DNA of 64,000 nucleotides from Mycobacterium aquaticum (lineage in GTDB: Bacteria; Actinomycetota; Actinomycetes; Mycobacteriales; Mycobacteriaceae), in NCBI RefSeq assembly GCF_002086485.1, contig NZ_MVHF01000014.1, positions 1-64,000 of the forward strand, written 5' to 3'. Below the pieces are notes generated by a model. That model had not been told where the DNA came from. It saw only the letters and a list, made by a program, of their open reading frames with translations, and searched no databases. Both the position numbers and the translations under genes were made by a program. This document shows, piece by piece, positions 17,039 to 25,719 of this stretch (positions are counted from its first letter, which is position 1; each line of letters starts with the position of its first letter).

Positions 17039-18202
17039 TTACAGCGCTCGGCTGATGATCTCCTTCATGATCTCGCTGGTGCCGCCGTAGATCTTGTTGA
17101 CGCGCGCGGCCGCATAAGCGCGGGCGATGGGGTACTCCATCATGTAGCCGTACCCGCCGAAGAACTGCACACAGCGATCGACGACGGCGACCCCCTTGTC
17201 AGCGGCCACCAGCTTGGCCATGGAGGCCAGCGCGGGGTCGATGGTGCCGTCGATGAGCTGCTGTACGCAGTAGTCGACGGTGGTCTTGATGGACAGCACC
17301 TCGGCTTTCAGTTCGGCGAGCTCGAACCGGGTGTGCTGGAACTTGATCAGCTCACGGCCGAACGCTTCGCGTTGTTTGGTGTACTTGATCGCCTCCAGCA
17401 CAGCGGCTTCGGCCATGCCCGCGCAGATCGATGCGATCACCAGCCGCTCGCGCGCCAGCTGCTCCATCAATTGATAGAACCCCAGCCCTTCCTGGGCGCC
17501 CAGCAGATTGGCCGCCGGCACGCGCATGTCGGTGAAGAACAACTCGCGGGTGTCCTGACCGTGCTGCCCGACCTTCTCCAACACCCGCCCGCGTTCGAAA
17601 CCCTGTAGGGCATCGTCGGTTTCGGCGACGATCAACGACACCCCGGCGGCACCCGCGCTCGGGTCGGTCTTGGCGACGATCACCAGCAGATCGCAGTGAG
17701 AACCGTTGGAGATGAACGTCTTCGACCCGTTGATGACGTACTCGTCGCCGTCGCGAACCGCGGTCGTGCGCACCGCCTGCAGGTCGGACCCCGTGCCAGG
17801 CTCGGTCATGGCGATCGCGAGCACCAGCTCGCCACTGATGACCTTGGGCAACCAGCGCCGCTTCTGCTCGTCGTTGCCATAGGTGTTGAGATAGTGCGCG
17901 ACGATCGGCGAGTGCACCGACCAACCCGAGGCCGAATCATGGGCCAGGGCAAGCTCTTCGGCCACGATCGCCGAGTATCCGAAGTCGCCGCCGGTGCCCC
18001 CGTATTCCTCGGGCAGGTCGAGGCCGAGGAGCCCGGCATCACCGAGCTTGGTCCAGAACTCCCTGTCCACCTGATGATTGCGGGCCCAGCGGTCCTGATT
18101 CGGTGTCGCTTCCTTGCGCAGAAACTCCGCGGCATGCCGACGGAGCTCACGGTGTTGATCGCTTTCCCAGGTGGCGCGGTAGACAGGAAACAGTTCCGAC
18201 AT
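17039..18202 (-). CDS. Acyl-CoA dehydrogenase
   Basis: A 387-residue FAD-dependent acyl-CoA dehydrogenase. FAD and substrate segments are present: MTEPGTGSD near residue 130, FISNGSHCD near 165, QFFGGYGYM near 345 and IYGGTSEI near 370. The usual MCAD-type catalytic Glu in YEGT is replaced by Gly (YGGT). A Glu in LARERLVIA near residue 245 sits where the catalytic base is found in isovaleryl- and long-chain enzymes, so activity is plausible. ATG 18202 is 8 bp from a palindrome shared with the divergent TetR gene, which likely represses it. Substrate chain length cannot be read. Confidence 0.88.
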   Translation of the reverse strand: MSELFPVYRATWESDQHRELRRHAAEFLRKEATPNQDRWARNHQVDREFWTKLGDAGLLGLDLPEEYGGTGGDFGYSAIVAEELALAHDSASGWSVHSPIVAHYLNTYGNDEQKRRWLPKVISGELVLAIAMTEPGTGSDLQAVRTTAVRDGDEYVINGSKTFISNGSHCDLLVIVAKTDPSAGAAGVSLIVAETDDALQGFERGRVLEKVGQHGQDTRELFFTDMRVPAANLLGAQEGLGFYQLMEQLARERLVIASICAGMAEAAVLEAIKYTKQREAFGRELIKFQHTRFELAELKAEVLSIKTTVDYCVQQLIDGTIDPALASMAKLVAADKGVAVVDRCVQFFGGYGYMMEYPIARAYAAARVNKIYGGTSEIMKEIISRAL

Positions 18203-18209
18203 GCCGCAG

Positions 18210-18227
18210 ACGATACACTTGTATCGT
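18210..18227. promoter_or_regulatory. TetR-type palindromic operator
   Basis: ACGATACA-CT-TGTATCGT is a perfect 8-bp-arm inverted repeat with a 2-bp spacer. It lies in the 54-bp gap between the divergent acyl-CoA dehydrogenase (start 18202) and TetR gene (start 18257), the classic position for an autoregulatory TetR operator. Confidence 0.75.
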
Positions 18228-18256
18228 TTACTGGTCGAATGTATCGGGATGGGCAG

Positions 18257-18820
18257 ATGAACGACGAGGACCTGACCGCCAAGGCCCGAATTCGCAACAC
18301 CGCGCTGGAACTCTTCGCACAGCACGGCGAGGACCGAATCGCTTTGCGCACCATTGCCGCCGAGGCCGGTGTCACCCTCGGCCTGGTGCAGCACCATTTC
18401 AAGACCAAGGCCGGCCTGCGCGATGCCGTCGACCAGCTGGTGGCCGACCACTTCGCGTCCACTCTGGCGCAGGTGCCGGCCAACGCCACCGTGGCGGTCC
18501 GCGACGAGGCTGTCCGCCAGATGCTGCGCGACAACCCTCCGGTTGTGAACTACGTGCGCCGAGCCCTCCTCGACCCGTCGGCCGAGCGGCTGCATCTGCT
18601 CGACGTACTCGTCGAACTCACCCAGCAGGAGGTCGGCAAGCTGCGCACCTCCGGGCGGGCATCGGTCAAGCGCCGCGAATCCGCCCAGGTGGTCACCGTG
18701 CTGGTGCGGCAGATGGGCGAGCTGCTGCTCCAGCCGATGGTCGACGCGATCTGGGAGCGCGTCGCCGCACCGGGCAGCGAGCCCAAACCGCGGCTGCGGG
18801 TGAGCGTCGACGACGCCTGA
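18257..18820 (+). CDS. TetR-family transcriptional regulator
   Basis: A 187-residue repressor with an N-terminal helix-turn-helix at about residues 5-50 (ALELFAQHGEDRIALRTIA, GVTLGLVQHHFKTKAGL) and an all-helical ligand domain. It probably senses an acyl-CoA or related lipid, since it is flanked by two acyl-CoA dehydrogenase genes, one divergent and one 61 bp downstream. The ATG at 18257 is preferred; an in-frame ATG at 18239 would give a six-residue extension. The upstream palindrome at 18210-18227 is its probable binding site. Confidence 0.85.
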   Translation: MNDEDLTAKARIRNTALELFAQHGEDRIALRTIAAEAGVTLGLVQHHFKTKAGLRDAVDQLVADHFASTLAQVPANATVAVRDEAVRQMLRDNPPVVNYVRRALLDPSAERLHLLDVLVELTQQEVGKLRTSGRASVKRRESAQVVTVLVRQMGELLLQPMVDAIWERVAAPGSEPKPRLRVSVDDA

Positions 18821-18881
18821 GCCGGGCATATAGTTCTGGCCGCCCCGCATTTTTTCCGCAACGACGGGGTACCCCCACGCC

Positions 18882-20276
18882 GTGGCATTCGACCTCACCC
18901 CGACCGCTGCCCAGCACGACCTGGCCCGCCGGACCCACGACTTCGCCGAACAGGTGGTGCGGCCAGTCGCCGCCGACTACGACCAACGGCAGGAGTTCCC
19001 GTGGCCGGTCCTTGAAGAAGCAGCAGCCCAAGGCTTCTACAGCCCGTTGTTCTACCGTGACCTGATCGGCGACCCGACCGGACTGTCCCTTCCGATGTTC
19101 ATGGAGGAACTGTTCTGGGGCTGCGCGGGCATCGGCCTCGCGATCGTCATGCCGGCCCTGGCGCTGTCGGCGATCGGTCAGGCCGCCTCGCCCGAACAGA
19201 TGCTGAAATGGGCTCCCGAATGTTTCGGCAGCCCGGGCGATCTGAAGCTCGCGGCGCTGGCCATCTCCGAGCCCGAAGGCGGCAGTGACGTCCGCAATCT
19301 CCGCACTCACGCCGTCCGCAGCGGCCCAGAGCCCGACGCCGACTGGATCATCAACGGTCACAAGATGTGGATCGGCAACGGTGGCATCGCCAACGTGCAT
19401 GTGGTCAACGCCGTGGTCGACAAGGAACTCGGCCACAAGGGACAGGCGCTGTTCATCGTGGAGGGCGGCACGCCGGGGCTGGAAATGGTGCGGAAACTCG
19501 ACAAGCTCGGCTGCCGTGCCTCCCACACCGCGGAGCTGAGATTCAACGACGTCCGGGTCCCCGCCGAGAATCTGCTCGGCGGCCAGGAGAAACTGGAGTA
19601 CAAGCTGGCGCGGGCGCGGGAAGCCGTCGAGGGCGCGCGGCATTCCGGCTCGGCGACGCTGGGCACCTTCGAGCAGACGCGGCCAATGGTGGCCGCGCAG
19701 GCGCTCGGAATTGCCAGGGCCGCATTGGAATACGCCACCGAGTACGCGAACCGCCGGGAAGCGTTCGGCGCGCCCATCATTGACAACCAGGGCATCGCGT
19801 TCCCACTCGCCGACCTGGCCACCCAGATCGACGCCGCCCGACTGCTCACCTGGCGGGCATCCTGGATGGCGGCCACCGGAGTGCCGTTCGACCGCGGCGA
19901 GGGTTCGATGTCGAAGCTGGCGGCCAGCGAGGTGGCAGTGCGGACCACCGAACGGGCCATCCAGACCATGGGCGGCTGGGGCTACGTCACCGATCACCCG
20001 CTCGAGAAGTGGTACCGAGATGCCAAGCTCTACACCATCTTTGAGGGCACCAGCGAGATCCAGCGGGTCGTCATCTCCCATGCCCTCGGCGCAGCCGACG
20101 GTAAGCCGCCACTGCACGTCGATTTGGAACCCTCGGGCGGGCCGTTGAACCGGTGGTTCGGTCGCGGAACCCCGCTGCGGACCCGAGCAGCGAACGCCGC
20201 CCTAGAGTCCAAGGACCGCGTGCCCGAACCGATCATGCGCTTGGCGATGAAAGTCCTGCAGCCGCCGCGCAAGTGA
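18882..20276 (+). CDS. Acyl-CoA dehydrogenase
   Basis: A 464-residue acyl-CoA dehydrogenase with an extra C-terminal segment after the core (about 60 residues ending KVLQPPRK). The core shows ISEPEGGSDVRN near residue 130, GHKMWIGNGG near 160, QTMGGWGYVTDHP near 365 and IFEGTSEIQ near 387, with the standard catalytic Glu in FEGT. It lies in the same direction as the TetR gene, 61 bp after it. Start GTG 18882 gives MAFDLTPTAAQ. A beta-oxidation role on an unknown acyl-CoA is expected; in mycobacteria such paralogues often serve sterol or branched substrates. Confidence 0.88.
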   Translation: MAFDLTPTAAQHDLARRTHDFAEQVVRPVAADYDQRQEFPWPVLEEAAAQGFYSPLFYRDLIGDPTGLSLPMFMEELFWGCAGIGLAIVMPALALSAIGQAASPEQMLKWAPECFGSPGDLKLAALAISEPEGGSDVRNLRTHAVRSGPEPDADWIINGHKMWIGNGGIANVHVVNAVVDKELGHKGQALFIVEGGTPGLEMVRKLDKLGCRASHTAELRFNDVRVPAENLLGGQEKLEYKLARAREAVEGARHSGSATLGTFEQTRPMVAAQALGIARAALEYATEYANRREAFGAPIIDNQGIAFPLADLATQIDAARLLTWRASWMAATGVPFDRGEGSMSKLAASEVAVRTTERAIQTMGGWGYVTDHPLEKWYRDAKLYTIFEGTSEIQRVVISHALGAADGKPPLHVDLEPSGGPLNRWFGRGTPLRTRAANAALESKDRVPEPIMRLAMKVLQPPRK

Positions 20277-20309
20277 TCGGCGCCGGCGCGACGTAGGCTG
20301 GGCTCGGCC

Positions 20310-20939
20310 ATGAGCATCACCGTCGACGAATTGCAGATTGCCGATCCCGCGGACGCATGGGTGCACGCCGGATTCAGTGTCGACGCAGATTCCATCTGTC
20401 GCGTCGGAGGTGTCCGTATCGCACTGGTGGGGCAAGACCGAGGCAGCGGCATCGTCGGATGGTCGTTGCGCGGCCTGCCTCCAGCATTTCCCGATCACCT
20501 CGACGGCATCTCGACACGGCCGTCGAACGCTGCCGCCGCCCGGCCTGCCACGCACCCGAATGGAGTGACCGGCATCGACCACGTCGTGCTGCTCTCCCCC
20601 GACCTGGGGCGCACCGCGGCAGCGCTGGCCGCCGTCGGCGTGGACCCGCGCCGGGAACGCGACGGCGAACTCGGCGGCCGACGGATCCGCCAGATCTTCT
20701 TCCGATTCGGCGAGGTGATCCTCGAGGTGGTCGGATCGCCCGAGACCGCGAGCGCGGGACCCTCGTCGCTGTGGGGCATCACCTACGTCGTCGCAGACAT
20801 CGATGCGACGGCCACATTCTTCGGCGATCGCATAGGTCCGGTGAAAGATGCGGTCCAGCCCGGACGCCGCATCAGCACGCTGCGGCATCGCGACCTCGGG
20901 ATGTCGGTCCGCACGGCGGTGATCTCGGCGCGCCCATGA
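20310..20939 (+). CDS. VOC/glyoxalase-fold protein
   Basis: A 209-residue protein. The C-terminal half starts VTGIDHVVLLSPDL near residue 86 and contains RQIFFRFGEVILEVV and LWGITYVVADIDATATFF, the paired beta-alpha-beta-beta-beta units of the vicinal-oxygen-chelate fold. The N-terminal 80 residues resemble a degenerate VOC half. A metal-dependent isomerase, dioxygenase or resistance role is possible, but the substrate is unknown. The gene follows the acyl-CoA dehydrogenase by 33 bp and precedes the HhH/rnhA pair by 33 bp. Confidence 0.72.
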   Translation: MSITVDELQIADPADAWVHAGFSVDADSICRVGGVRIALVGQDRGSGIVGWSLRGLPPAFPDHLDGISTRPSNAAAARPATHPNGVTGIDHVVLLSPDLGRTAAALAAVGVDPRRERDGELGGRRIRQIFFRFGEVILEVVGSPETASAGPSSLWGITYVVADIDATATFFGDRIGPVKDAVQPGRRISTLRHRDLGMSVRTAVISARP

Positions 20940-20972
20940 CACGGTCGGAGCCGGACTGCCTATCCTCAGGCC

Positions 20973-21164
20973 ATGACCGCACCCGCCGACCGTGGCCCCG
21001 CCTTCGACGGCATCCGGATCGGCAGGCCTGCGACAGGCGCGCTCATCGATGCCGGGTACCGCGGACTTGCCGACCTTCCCGCAGATCTCGACGGGCTTCT
21101 CACCCTCCATGGTGTCGGCCCGAGAGCCGTGCGACTGCTGCGTGAAGCCCTCGAGAACCGATGA
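20973..21164 (+). CDS. Helix-hairpin-helix mini-protein upstream of rnhA
   Basis: A 63-residue protein consisting almost entirely of one helix-hairpin-helix-type unit: IGRPATGALIDAGYRGLADL followed by LLTLHGVGPRAVRLLREALE, where HGVGPRA is the hairpin that contacts nucleic-acid phosphates. It resembles the short C-terminal helical domains found in TfoX-type and RNA polymerase alpha-type proteins. The ATGA overlap (21161-21164) couples it to rnhA, which suggests a nucleic-acid-binding partner of RNase HI, but this is inference. ATG 20973 is the only sensible start. Confidence 0.75.
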   Translation: MTAPADRGPAFDGIRIGRPATGALIDAGYRGLADLPADLDGLLTLHGVGPRAVRLLREALENR

Positions 21165-21622
21165 GCGACAACATCGTCGTCATCCACACCGACGGCGGGT
21201 GCCGACCGAATCCCGGCCCCGGCGGCTGGGGCGCGGTGCTGCGTCACCGGGAACACGTCCGCGAAATGTGCGGTGGCGACCCAGGAGTCACCAGCAACAA
21301 CCGGATGGAACTGACAGCACCGATCATGGCGCTGGAGGCACTCACCAGACCCGTGGTCGTCCACCTCTTCACCGACAGCACCTATGTCCGCAACGGCATC
21401 ACCAAGTGGGTGCTCGGCTGGGAACGCAACGGCTGGCTGACCGCGGCGAAGCTCCCGGTGAAGAACGTCGACCTATGGCAGCGGCTGCAGGCCGCCTGCG
21501 CGCGGCACCAGGTCGAGTGGTTCTGGGTGAAAGGCCACGCGGGTATCGCCGACAACGAATTGGCCGACGAGTTGGCAACTCGCGGACTACAGGAAGCCGT
21601 GGCCCTGGCCACCGTCCGCTGA
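21161..21622 (+). CDS. rnhA: Ribonuclease HI
   Basis: A 153-residue type 1 RNase H that cleaves the RNA strand of RNA-DNA hybrids, including R-loops and Okazaki primers. Catalytic residues are visible: Asp in HTDGGCRPNPG (near residue 10), Glu in NRMELTAP (near 50), Asp in LFTDSTYV (near 70) and the C-terminal Asp in GHAGIADNELAD (near 132). It is a stand-alone short form, unlike the bifunctional RNase H/CobC protein known in mycobacteria. Translation is coupled to the HhH mini-protein by a 4-bp overlap. Confidence 0.95.
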   Translation: MSDNIVVIHTDGGCRPNPGPGGWGAVLRHREHVREMCGGDPGVTSNNRMELTAPIMALEALTRPVVVHLFTDSTYVRNGITKWVLGWERNGWLTAAKLPVKNVDLWQRLQAACARHQVEWFWVKGHAGIADNELADELATRGLQEAVALATVR

Positions 21623-21774
21623 CGGTTCTGCGTTGGGCATCACGTGGCCGCGCCGAAACTCACCTCAGGGACAAAAGCATCGCGGAATTTGTCCCTCACG
21701 TCAGTCTCGGTGACTCGACACCGAGATCGTGTCGCGTGGCGATGATTTTCGCCTACCAGGGCAGTCTGAACTAC

Positions 21775-22341
21775 GTGGGCAAACTCATCTATGGCTTCAA
21801 CGTGTCGGTGGACGGGTACATCGCCGACGCACAAGGCAACATCGACTGGTCCGAACCGAGCGACGAACTGCACCAGTACTGGAACGACTTCGAGCGGCAG
21901 ACCGCGTGCTCGTGCTACGGCCGGCGGCTCTACGAACTGATGTCCGCGTACTGGCCGACCGCCGACGAAGCCCCGGATGCCACCCCGCTGATCGTCGACT
22001 TCGCCCGCATCTGGCGCGCCATGCCCAAGGTCGTGTTCTCGCGCACCTTGGAGGCCGTCGACTGGAACTCCCGCCTGGAACGCGGCGACCCGGTCGAGGT
22101 GGTGCGGAAACTGAAAGCCGAAACCGACGGCAACCTGGAGGTCGCCGGTGCGACGCTGGCCGCGCCGATTGTGCAGGCCGGCCTGGTGGACGAATACCGG
22201 ATCGTCATCGCGCCCATCGCCGTGGGCGGCGGCACGCCGTTCTTCCCGACGCTGCCGTCATGGATCTCGCTGCGGCTGTTGGAGAACCGTACCTTCCCCG
22301 GCGGCACGGTCCTGCTGCGCTACGCGGCGAAACACGACTGA
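21775..22341 (+). CDS. Dihydrofolate-reductase-like (RibD C-terminal family) protein
   Basis: A 188-residue protein of the RibD_C/DHFR-like superfamily. Features include the N-terminal strand MGKLIYGFNVSVDGYIAD, YGRRLYELM near residue 55, KVVFSRTLEAVDWNS near 90 and GGGTPFFP near 155, the last being a pterin/NADPH-site feature of these small reductases. Physiological role unknown; such proteins are common as multiple paralogues in actinobacteria. GTG 21775 matches the usual N-terminus and has CAGGG upstream; an ATG at 21742 would add eleven residues. It is convergent with ligD, 17 bp apart. Confidence 0.8.
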   Translation: MGKLIYGFNVSVDGYIADAQGNIDWSEPSDELHQYWNDFERQTACSCYGRRLYELMSAYWPTADEAPDATPLIVDFARIWRAMPKVVFSRTLEAVDWNSRLERGDPVEVVRKLKAETDGNLEVAGATLAAPIVQAGLVDEYRIVIAPIAVGGGTPFFPTLPSWISLRLLENRTFPGGTVLLRYAAKHD

Positions 22342-22358
22342 TCACCGCAGAGACGCGA

Positions 22359-24617
22359 TCACTCCCACACCACCTCGTCGGGCGTCTTGTCCGGGCGCAG
22401 GCCCCGCCAGCTCGGCTGGCGCAGCCGGTTGTCGGACGTGCGCTCGCTGTAGCGCACCTCGGCGACCAACTCGGGCTTCACGAACGTCACCCCTCGCGCG
22501 TCGAGCGTGGGAAGCGGTGCGTTGAACGGTGATTCGTCGGTGTGCAGCGGAGCCAGCAGCTTCTTGAGCTTGCCCAGTTCCTTCTCGGTGAAGCCCGTAC
22601 CGACACGGCCGGCGAAGTGCAGCCCGCCATCGGCCGGAATTCCCAGCATCAGTGCGCCGATACCGCTGCTGCGACCGCCCTCACCTTGACGCCAGCCACC
22701 GATCACCACCTCCTGGGTGTTCCAGAACTTGTCCTTGATCCACGACGCCGAGCGCCGACCGGGTTGATAAGTGGTATCGCGCTTCTTGGCGACGACGCCT
22801 TCGAATCGCTGTTCGCGGGCGTGGTTCATGGCCTCGGGCCCGTCACCGGGCAGCAGCGGCGGCACGATCAGCCCGCCACCGGCGGCCAGCGCCTCCAGCA
22901 GCCGACGGCGATCGGTGTACTTGGCCCGCAACAACGATCGCCCGTCGAGCAGCAGAATGTCGAACGCCCAGAACTCGACGCGGGCGGACCGGGCCCGGTT
23001 CTGCATCTCACCGAAACTCGGTACGCCGGCCTCGTCGAGCGCGACGACCTCGCCGTCGAGGATCACGTGATGGTCGGCGAGATCGGCGGCGAGCGCCTGC
23101 AGTTGCGGATACTCGCCGGTGACGTCGCGTCCGCTGCGTGAGCGCAGCTGCAGCCGCCCGTGGTCGGCATCGACCAGCAGCCGGTAGCCGTCCCACTTAC
23201 CTTCGAAAGCCCATTGGGATTCCTTGAGTTTGGCGACGGACCCCTCGGTGGCCAGCATCGGCGCGAAGTCCTGCAACTGCACCCGGGGCTGATCCTTCAT
23301 CCGGTGCGCGAGCCAGTTCTTGCCTTCGGTCTGGATGAGGGCGTAGCGGCCGTCGAGGCGGCTGCCGCGCAGCGTGAAGATGACCTCGCCGTTCTTGGCA
23401 GCGGGATCGTCGTTGACGCGGAACTTCTCGGCCTCATAGGTTCCGGTGTCCCAGATGATCATGTTGCCCGCGCCGTACTCCCCTTTCGGGATGGTGCCGT
23501 GGAAGTCCAGATACTCGATGGGATGGTCCTCGGTGTGCACCGCAAGATGATTGACGGACGTCGTCTCGGGCAGGTTCTTGGGGACGGCCCAGCTCACCAG
23601 CACGCCGTCGCGTTCCAGCCGCAGGTCGTAGTGCAGGCGGCGGGCGTGGTGCTCCTGGATCACGAATCGGTCGTTGTTGCCGGTCGGGACAACGCTTTTG
23701 GGCACCGGCTCCGGCGTCTTCGCCGCATCGCGCATGCTGCGGTAGGTGGTGAGTTTGTCGGCCACGGGGGCGTCGACGTCGAGCCCGGCGAGCAGGTCAC
23801 CGTCGCGTGAAACCCGCTGCAGCACTTCGTCGAATCGCAGATGCCGTAAATCCGGGTCACCGACCTCGTCCCAGGTGCGGGGCGCGGCGACCGTCGGATA
23901 CTCCCGGCCCCGCAGCGAATACGGGGCGATGGTGGTCTTGGCGGCGTTGTTCTGGCTCCAGTCCAGGAACACCTTGCCTGCTCGCAGGCTCTTGGTCATG
24001 GTGGCCGTCACCTGTTGCGGCATGGCGTGCTCCAGCTGCTGGGCCACCCGCCGCGCGAGCACCGACGCCCCCTGCGAGCTGACCGGATCGGCCAGCGGCA
24101 CATACAGATGCAGGCCCTTGCTGCCGCTGGTCAGCGGGTACGTCGTCAAGCCGATGTCACTCATCAGCTCACGCACCGCCTGGGCCACCTCGCACAGCTG
24201 CGGCATGGTGACCCCTTCGCCGGGATCGAGGTCGAACACGATCCGCGTCGCGGGCCCCACCTCACCGTGGTCGAATCGCCATTGCGGGACATGCACTTCC
24301 AACGCGGCCTGCTGCGCGATCCAGGCCAGCCCCTCACGGGTGTCGATGACCGGGTAGGTCGTCGTTCCGGACTTGTGCACGATGGTGCCGCGCGCCAGCC
24401 AATCCGGCGCCGACGATGCGAGTTGCTTCTCGAAAAACGACGCCTCGTCGACCCCGTTGGGCCAGCGCTTGCGGGTCACCGGCCGGCCCGCCATGTGCGG
24501 CAGCATGACCTCGGCGATGCTGAGGTAGTAGTCGAACACCTCGGCTTTGGTGGTGCCGGTGGCGGGATAGAGCACCTTGTCGGGGTTCGTCAGCCGAACC
24601 CGTTCGTAGCGCTCCAT
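22359..24617 (-). CDS. ligD: Multifunctional ATP-dependent DNA ligase LigD (NHEJ)
   Basis: A 752-residue enzyme in the mycobacterial domain order. The primase-like polymerase domain is at about 1-290 (VFDLDPGEG supplies metal-binding Asp residues). The 3'-phosphoesterase domain is at about 310-450 (RFVIQEHHARRLHYDLRLER, with catalytic His residues). The ATP-dependent ligase domain is at about 460-752, with the adenylated lysine in EGKWDGYR at residue 474. It repairs double-strand breaks together with Ku. Start ATG 24617 follows a CTGGGG sequence; a GTG one codon earlier is possible. Ku is encoded 7.6 kb away on the opposite strand. The polyol ABC-transporter ATPase ends 9 bp upstream, so ligD may be read from that operon. 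Confidence 0.97.
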   Translation of the reverse strand: MERYERVRLTNPDKVLYPATGTTKAEVFDYYLSIAEVMLPHMAGRPVTRKRWPNGVDEASFFEKQLASSAPDWLARGTIVHKSGTTTYPVIDTREGLAWIAQQAALEVHVPQWRFDHGEVGPATRIVFDLDPGEGVTMPQLCEVAQAVRELMSDIGLTTYPLTSGSKGLHLYVPLADPVSSQGASVLARRVAQQLEHAMPQQVTATMTKSLRAGKVFLDWSQNNAAKTTIAPYSLRGREYPTVAAPRTWDEVGDPDLRHLRFDEVLQRVSRDGDLLAGLDVDAPVADKLTTYRSMRDAAKTPEPVPKSVVPTGNNDRFVIQEHHARRLHYDLRLERDGVLVSWAVPKNLPETTSVNHLAVHTEDHPIEYLDFHGTIPKGEYGAGNMIIWDTGTYEAEKFRVNDDPAAKNGEVIFTLRGSRLDGRYALIQTEGKNWLAHRMKDQPRVQLQDFAPMLATEGSVAKLKESQWAFEGKWDGYRLLVDADHGRLQLRSRSGRDVTGEYPQLQALAADLADHHVILDGEVVALDEAGVPSFGEMQNRARSARVEFWAFDILLLDGRSLLRAKYTDRRRLLEALAAGGGLIVPPLLPGDGPEAMNHAREQRFEGVVAKKRDTTYQPGRRSASWIKDKFWNTQEVVIGGWRQGEGGRSSGIGALMLGIPADGGLHFAGRVGTGFTEKELGKLKKLLAPLHTDESPFNAPLPTLDARGVTFVKPELVAEVRYSERTSDNRLRQPSWRGLRPDKTPDEVVWE

Positions 24618-24626
24618 CACCCCAGG

Positions 24627-25706
24627 CTAGATGCGAGCCCCCGTCTGCGGGTGGAACAGGTGCACGACGCCGTCGGGATGCTTGCGCAACCGTACGGTCT
24701 CGGCCAGCTTCGGCGCGGTGCGCGGGTTGCACCGGGCGACCAGCTCCACACCCGAGCCCGAACCCGCGTGCGTGTAGACGTAGGCCTCGCTGCCGAGATC
24801 CTCGACCAGGTCGACCACCACCTCGATGCCGCCGGAGTCGACGATCTCCAGTTGCTCGGGCCGGATGCCGATGGTGACCTCGGGCAGACCGTTCAACCGG
24901 GTGAGCTGTTCGCGCTCGAGCTCCAGCGTCGAACTCTCGCTCACCTGCACACCGTCGGCGACGACAGGCAGTTTGACCAGGTTCATCGCGGGCGATCCGA
25001 TGAAGCCGGCGACGAATTCGTTGACCGGCTTGTCGTAGAGCTCCGACGGTGAAGCGAACTGCTGCAACTTCCCGTTGCGCAGCACCGCAACCCGGTCCCC
25101 CATCGTCATGGCCTCCACCTGGTCGTGGGTGACGTAGACGGTGGTGGTACCCAACCGGCGCTGCAGCGCGGCGATCTGGGTGCGGGTCTGCACCCGCAGC
25201 TTGGCGTCCAGGTTCGACAGCGGCTCGTCCATGCAGAACACCTGCGGCTCCCGCACGATGGCACGCCCCATGGCGACGCGCTGCCGTTGACCACCGGAGA
25301 GCTTAGCGGGCTTGCGGTCCAGGAACGGCTCCAGGTCAAGGAGTTTCGCGGCTTCCTCGACTTTGCGGCGCCGCTCGTCGGCGGGCACACCACGCAGCTT
25401 CAGGGCGAAGCCCATGTTCTCGGCGACGGTCTTGGTCGGGTACAGCGCGTAGTTCTGGAACACCATCGCGATGTCGCGGTCCTTGGACGGCACGCCCGTC
25501 ATGTCCTTGCCGCCGATCTCGATGGCGCCCTCGTCGATGTCCTCCAGCCCGGCCAGCATCCGCAGCGCGGTGCTCTTCCCGGATCCGGACGGGCCGACGA
25601 GCACCACGAACTCGCCGTCGGCGATGTCGAGGTTCAGCGAGTCGACCGCGAGCTTGTCCGAGCCCTCGTAGATGCACGAGGCGTTGCGGTAAGTGATTGC
25701 AGCCAT
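24627..25706 (-). CDS. Sugar/polyol ABC transporter ATP-binding protein (UgpC/MalK type)
   Basis: A 359-residue ATPase with a Walker A (GPSGSGKST, near residue 38), a Q-loop (VFQNYALYP), the signature LSGGQRQRVAMGRA, a Walker B (VFCMDEPLSNLD) and an H-loop (YVTHD). The C-terminal 120 residues form the OB-fold regulatory domain (GIRPEQLEIV) typical of carbohydrate importers. It energises uptake through the two permeases encoded upstream. GGGAG precedes ATG 25706. It is the last gene of the transporter set and ends 9 bp before ligD starts. Confidence 0.93.
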   Translation of the reverse strand: MAAITYRNASCIYEGSDKLAVDSLNLDIADGEFVVLVGPSGSGKSTALRMLAGLEDIDEGAIEIGGKDMTGVPSKDRDIAMVFQNYALYPTKTVAENMGFALKLRGVPADERRRKVEEAAKLLDLEPFLDRKPAKLSGGQRQRVAMGRAIVREPQVFCMDEPLSNLDAKLRVQTRTQIAALQRRLGTTTVYVTHDQVEAMTMGDRVAVLRNGKLQQFASPSELYDKPVNEFVAGFIGSPAMNLVKLPVVADGVQVSESSTLELEREQLTRLNGLPEVTIGIRPEQLEIVDSGGIEVVVDLVEDLGSEAYVYTHAGSGSGVELVARCNPRTAPKLAETVRLRKHPDGVVHLFHPQTGARI

Positions 25707-25719
25707 TTGTTTTAACTCC

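Noticed and set aside
18203..18898. In-frame upstream extension of the acyl-CoA dehydrogenase reading frame
   Set aside because: The extension runs antisense through the TetR gene and lacks any dehydrogenase sequence; the family N-terminus begins at 18202.
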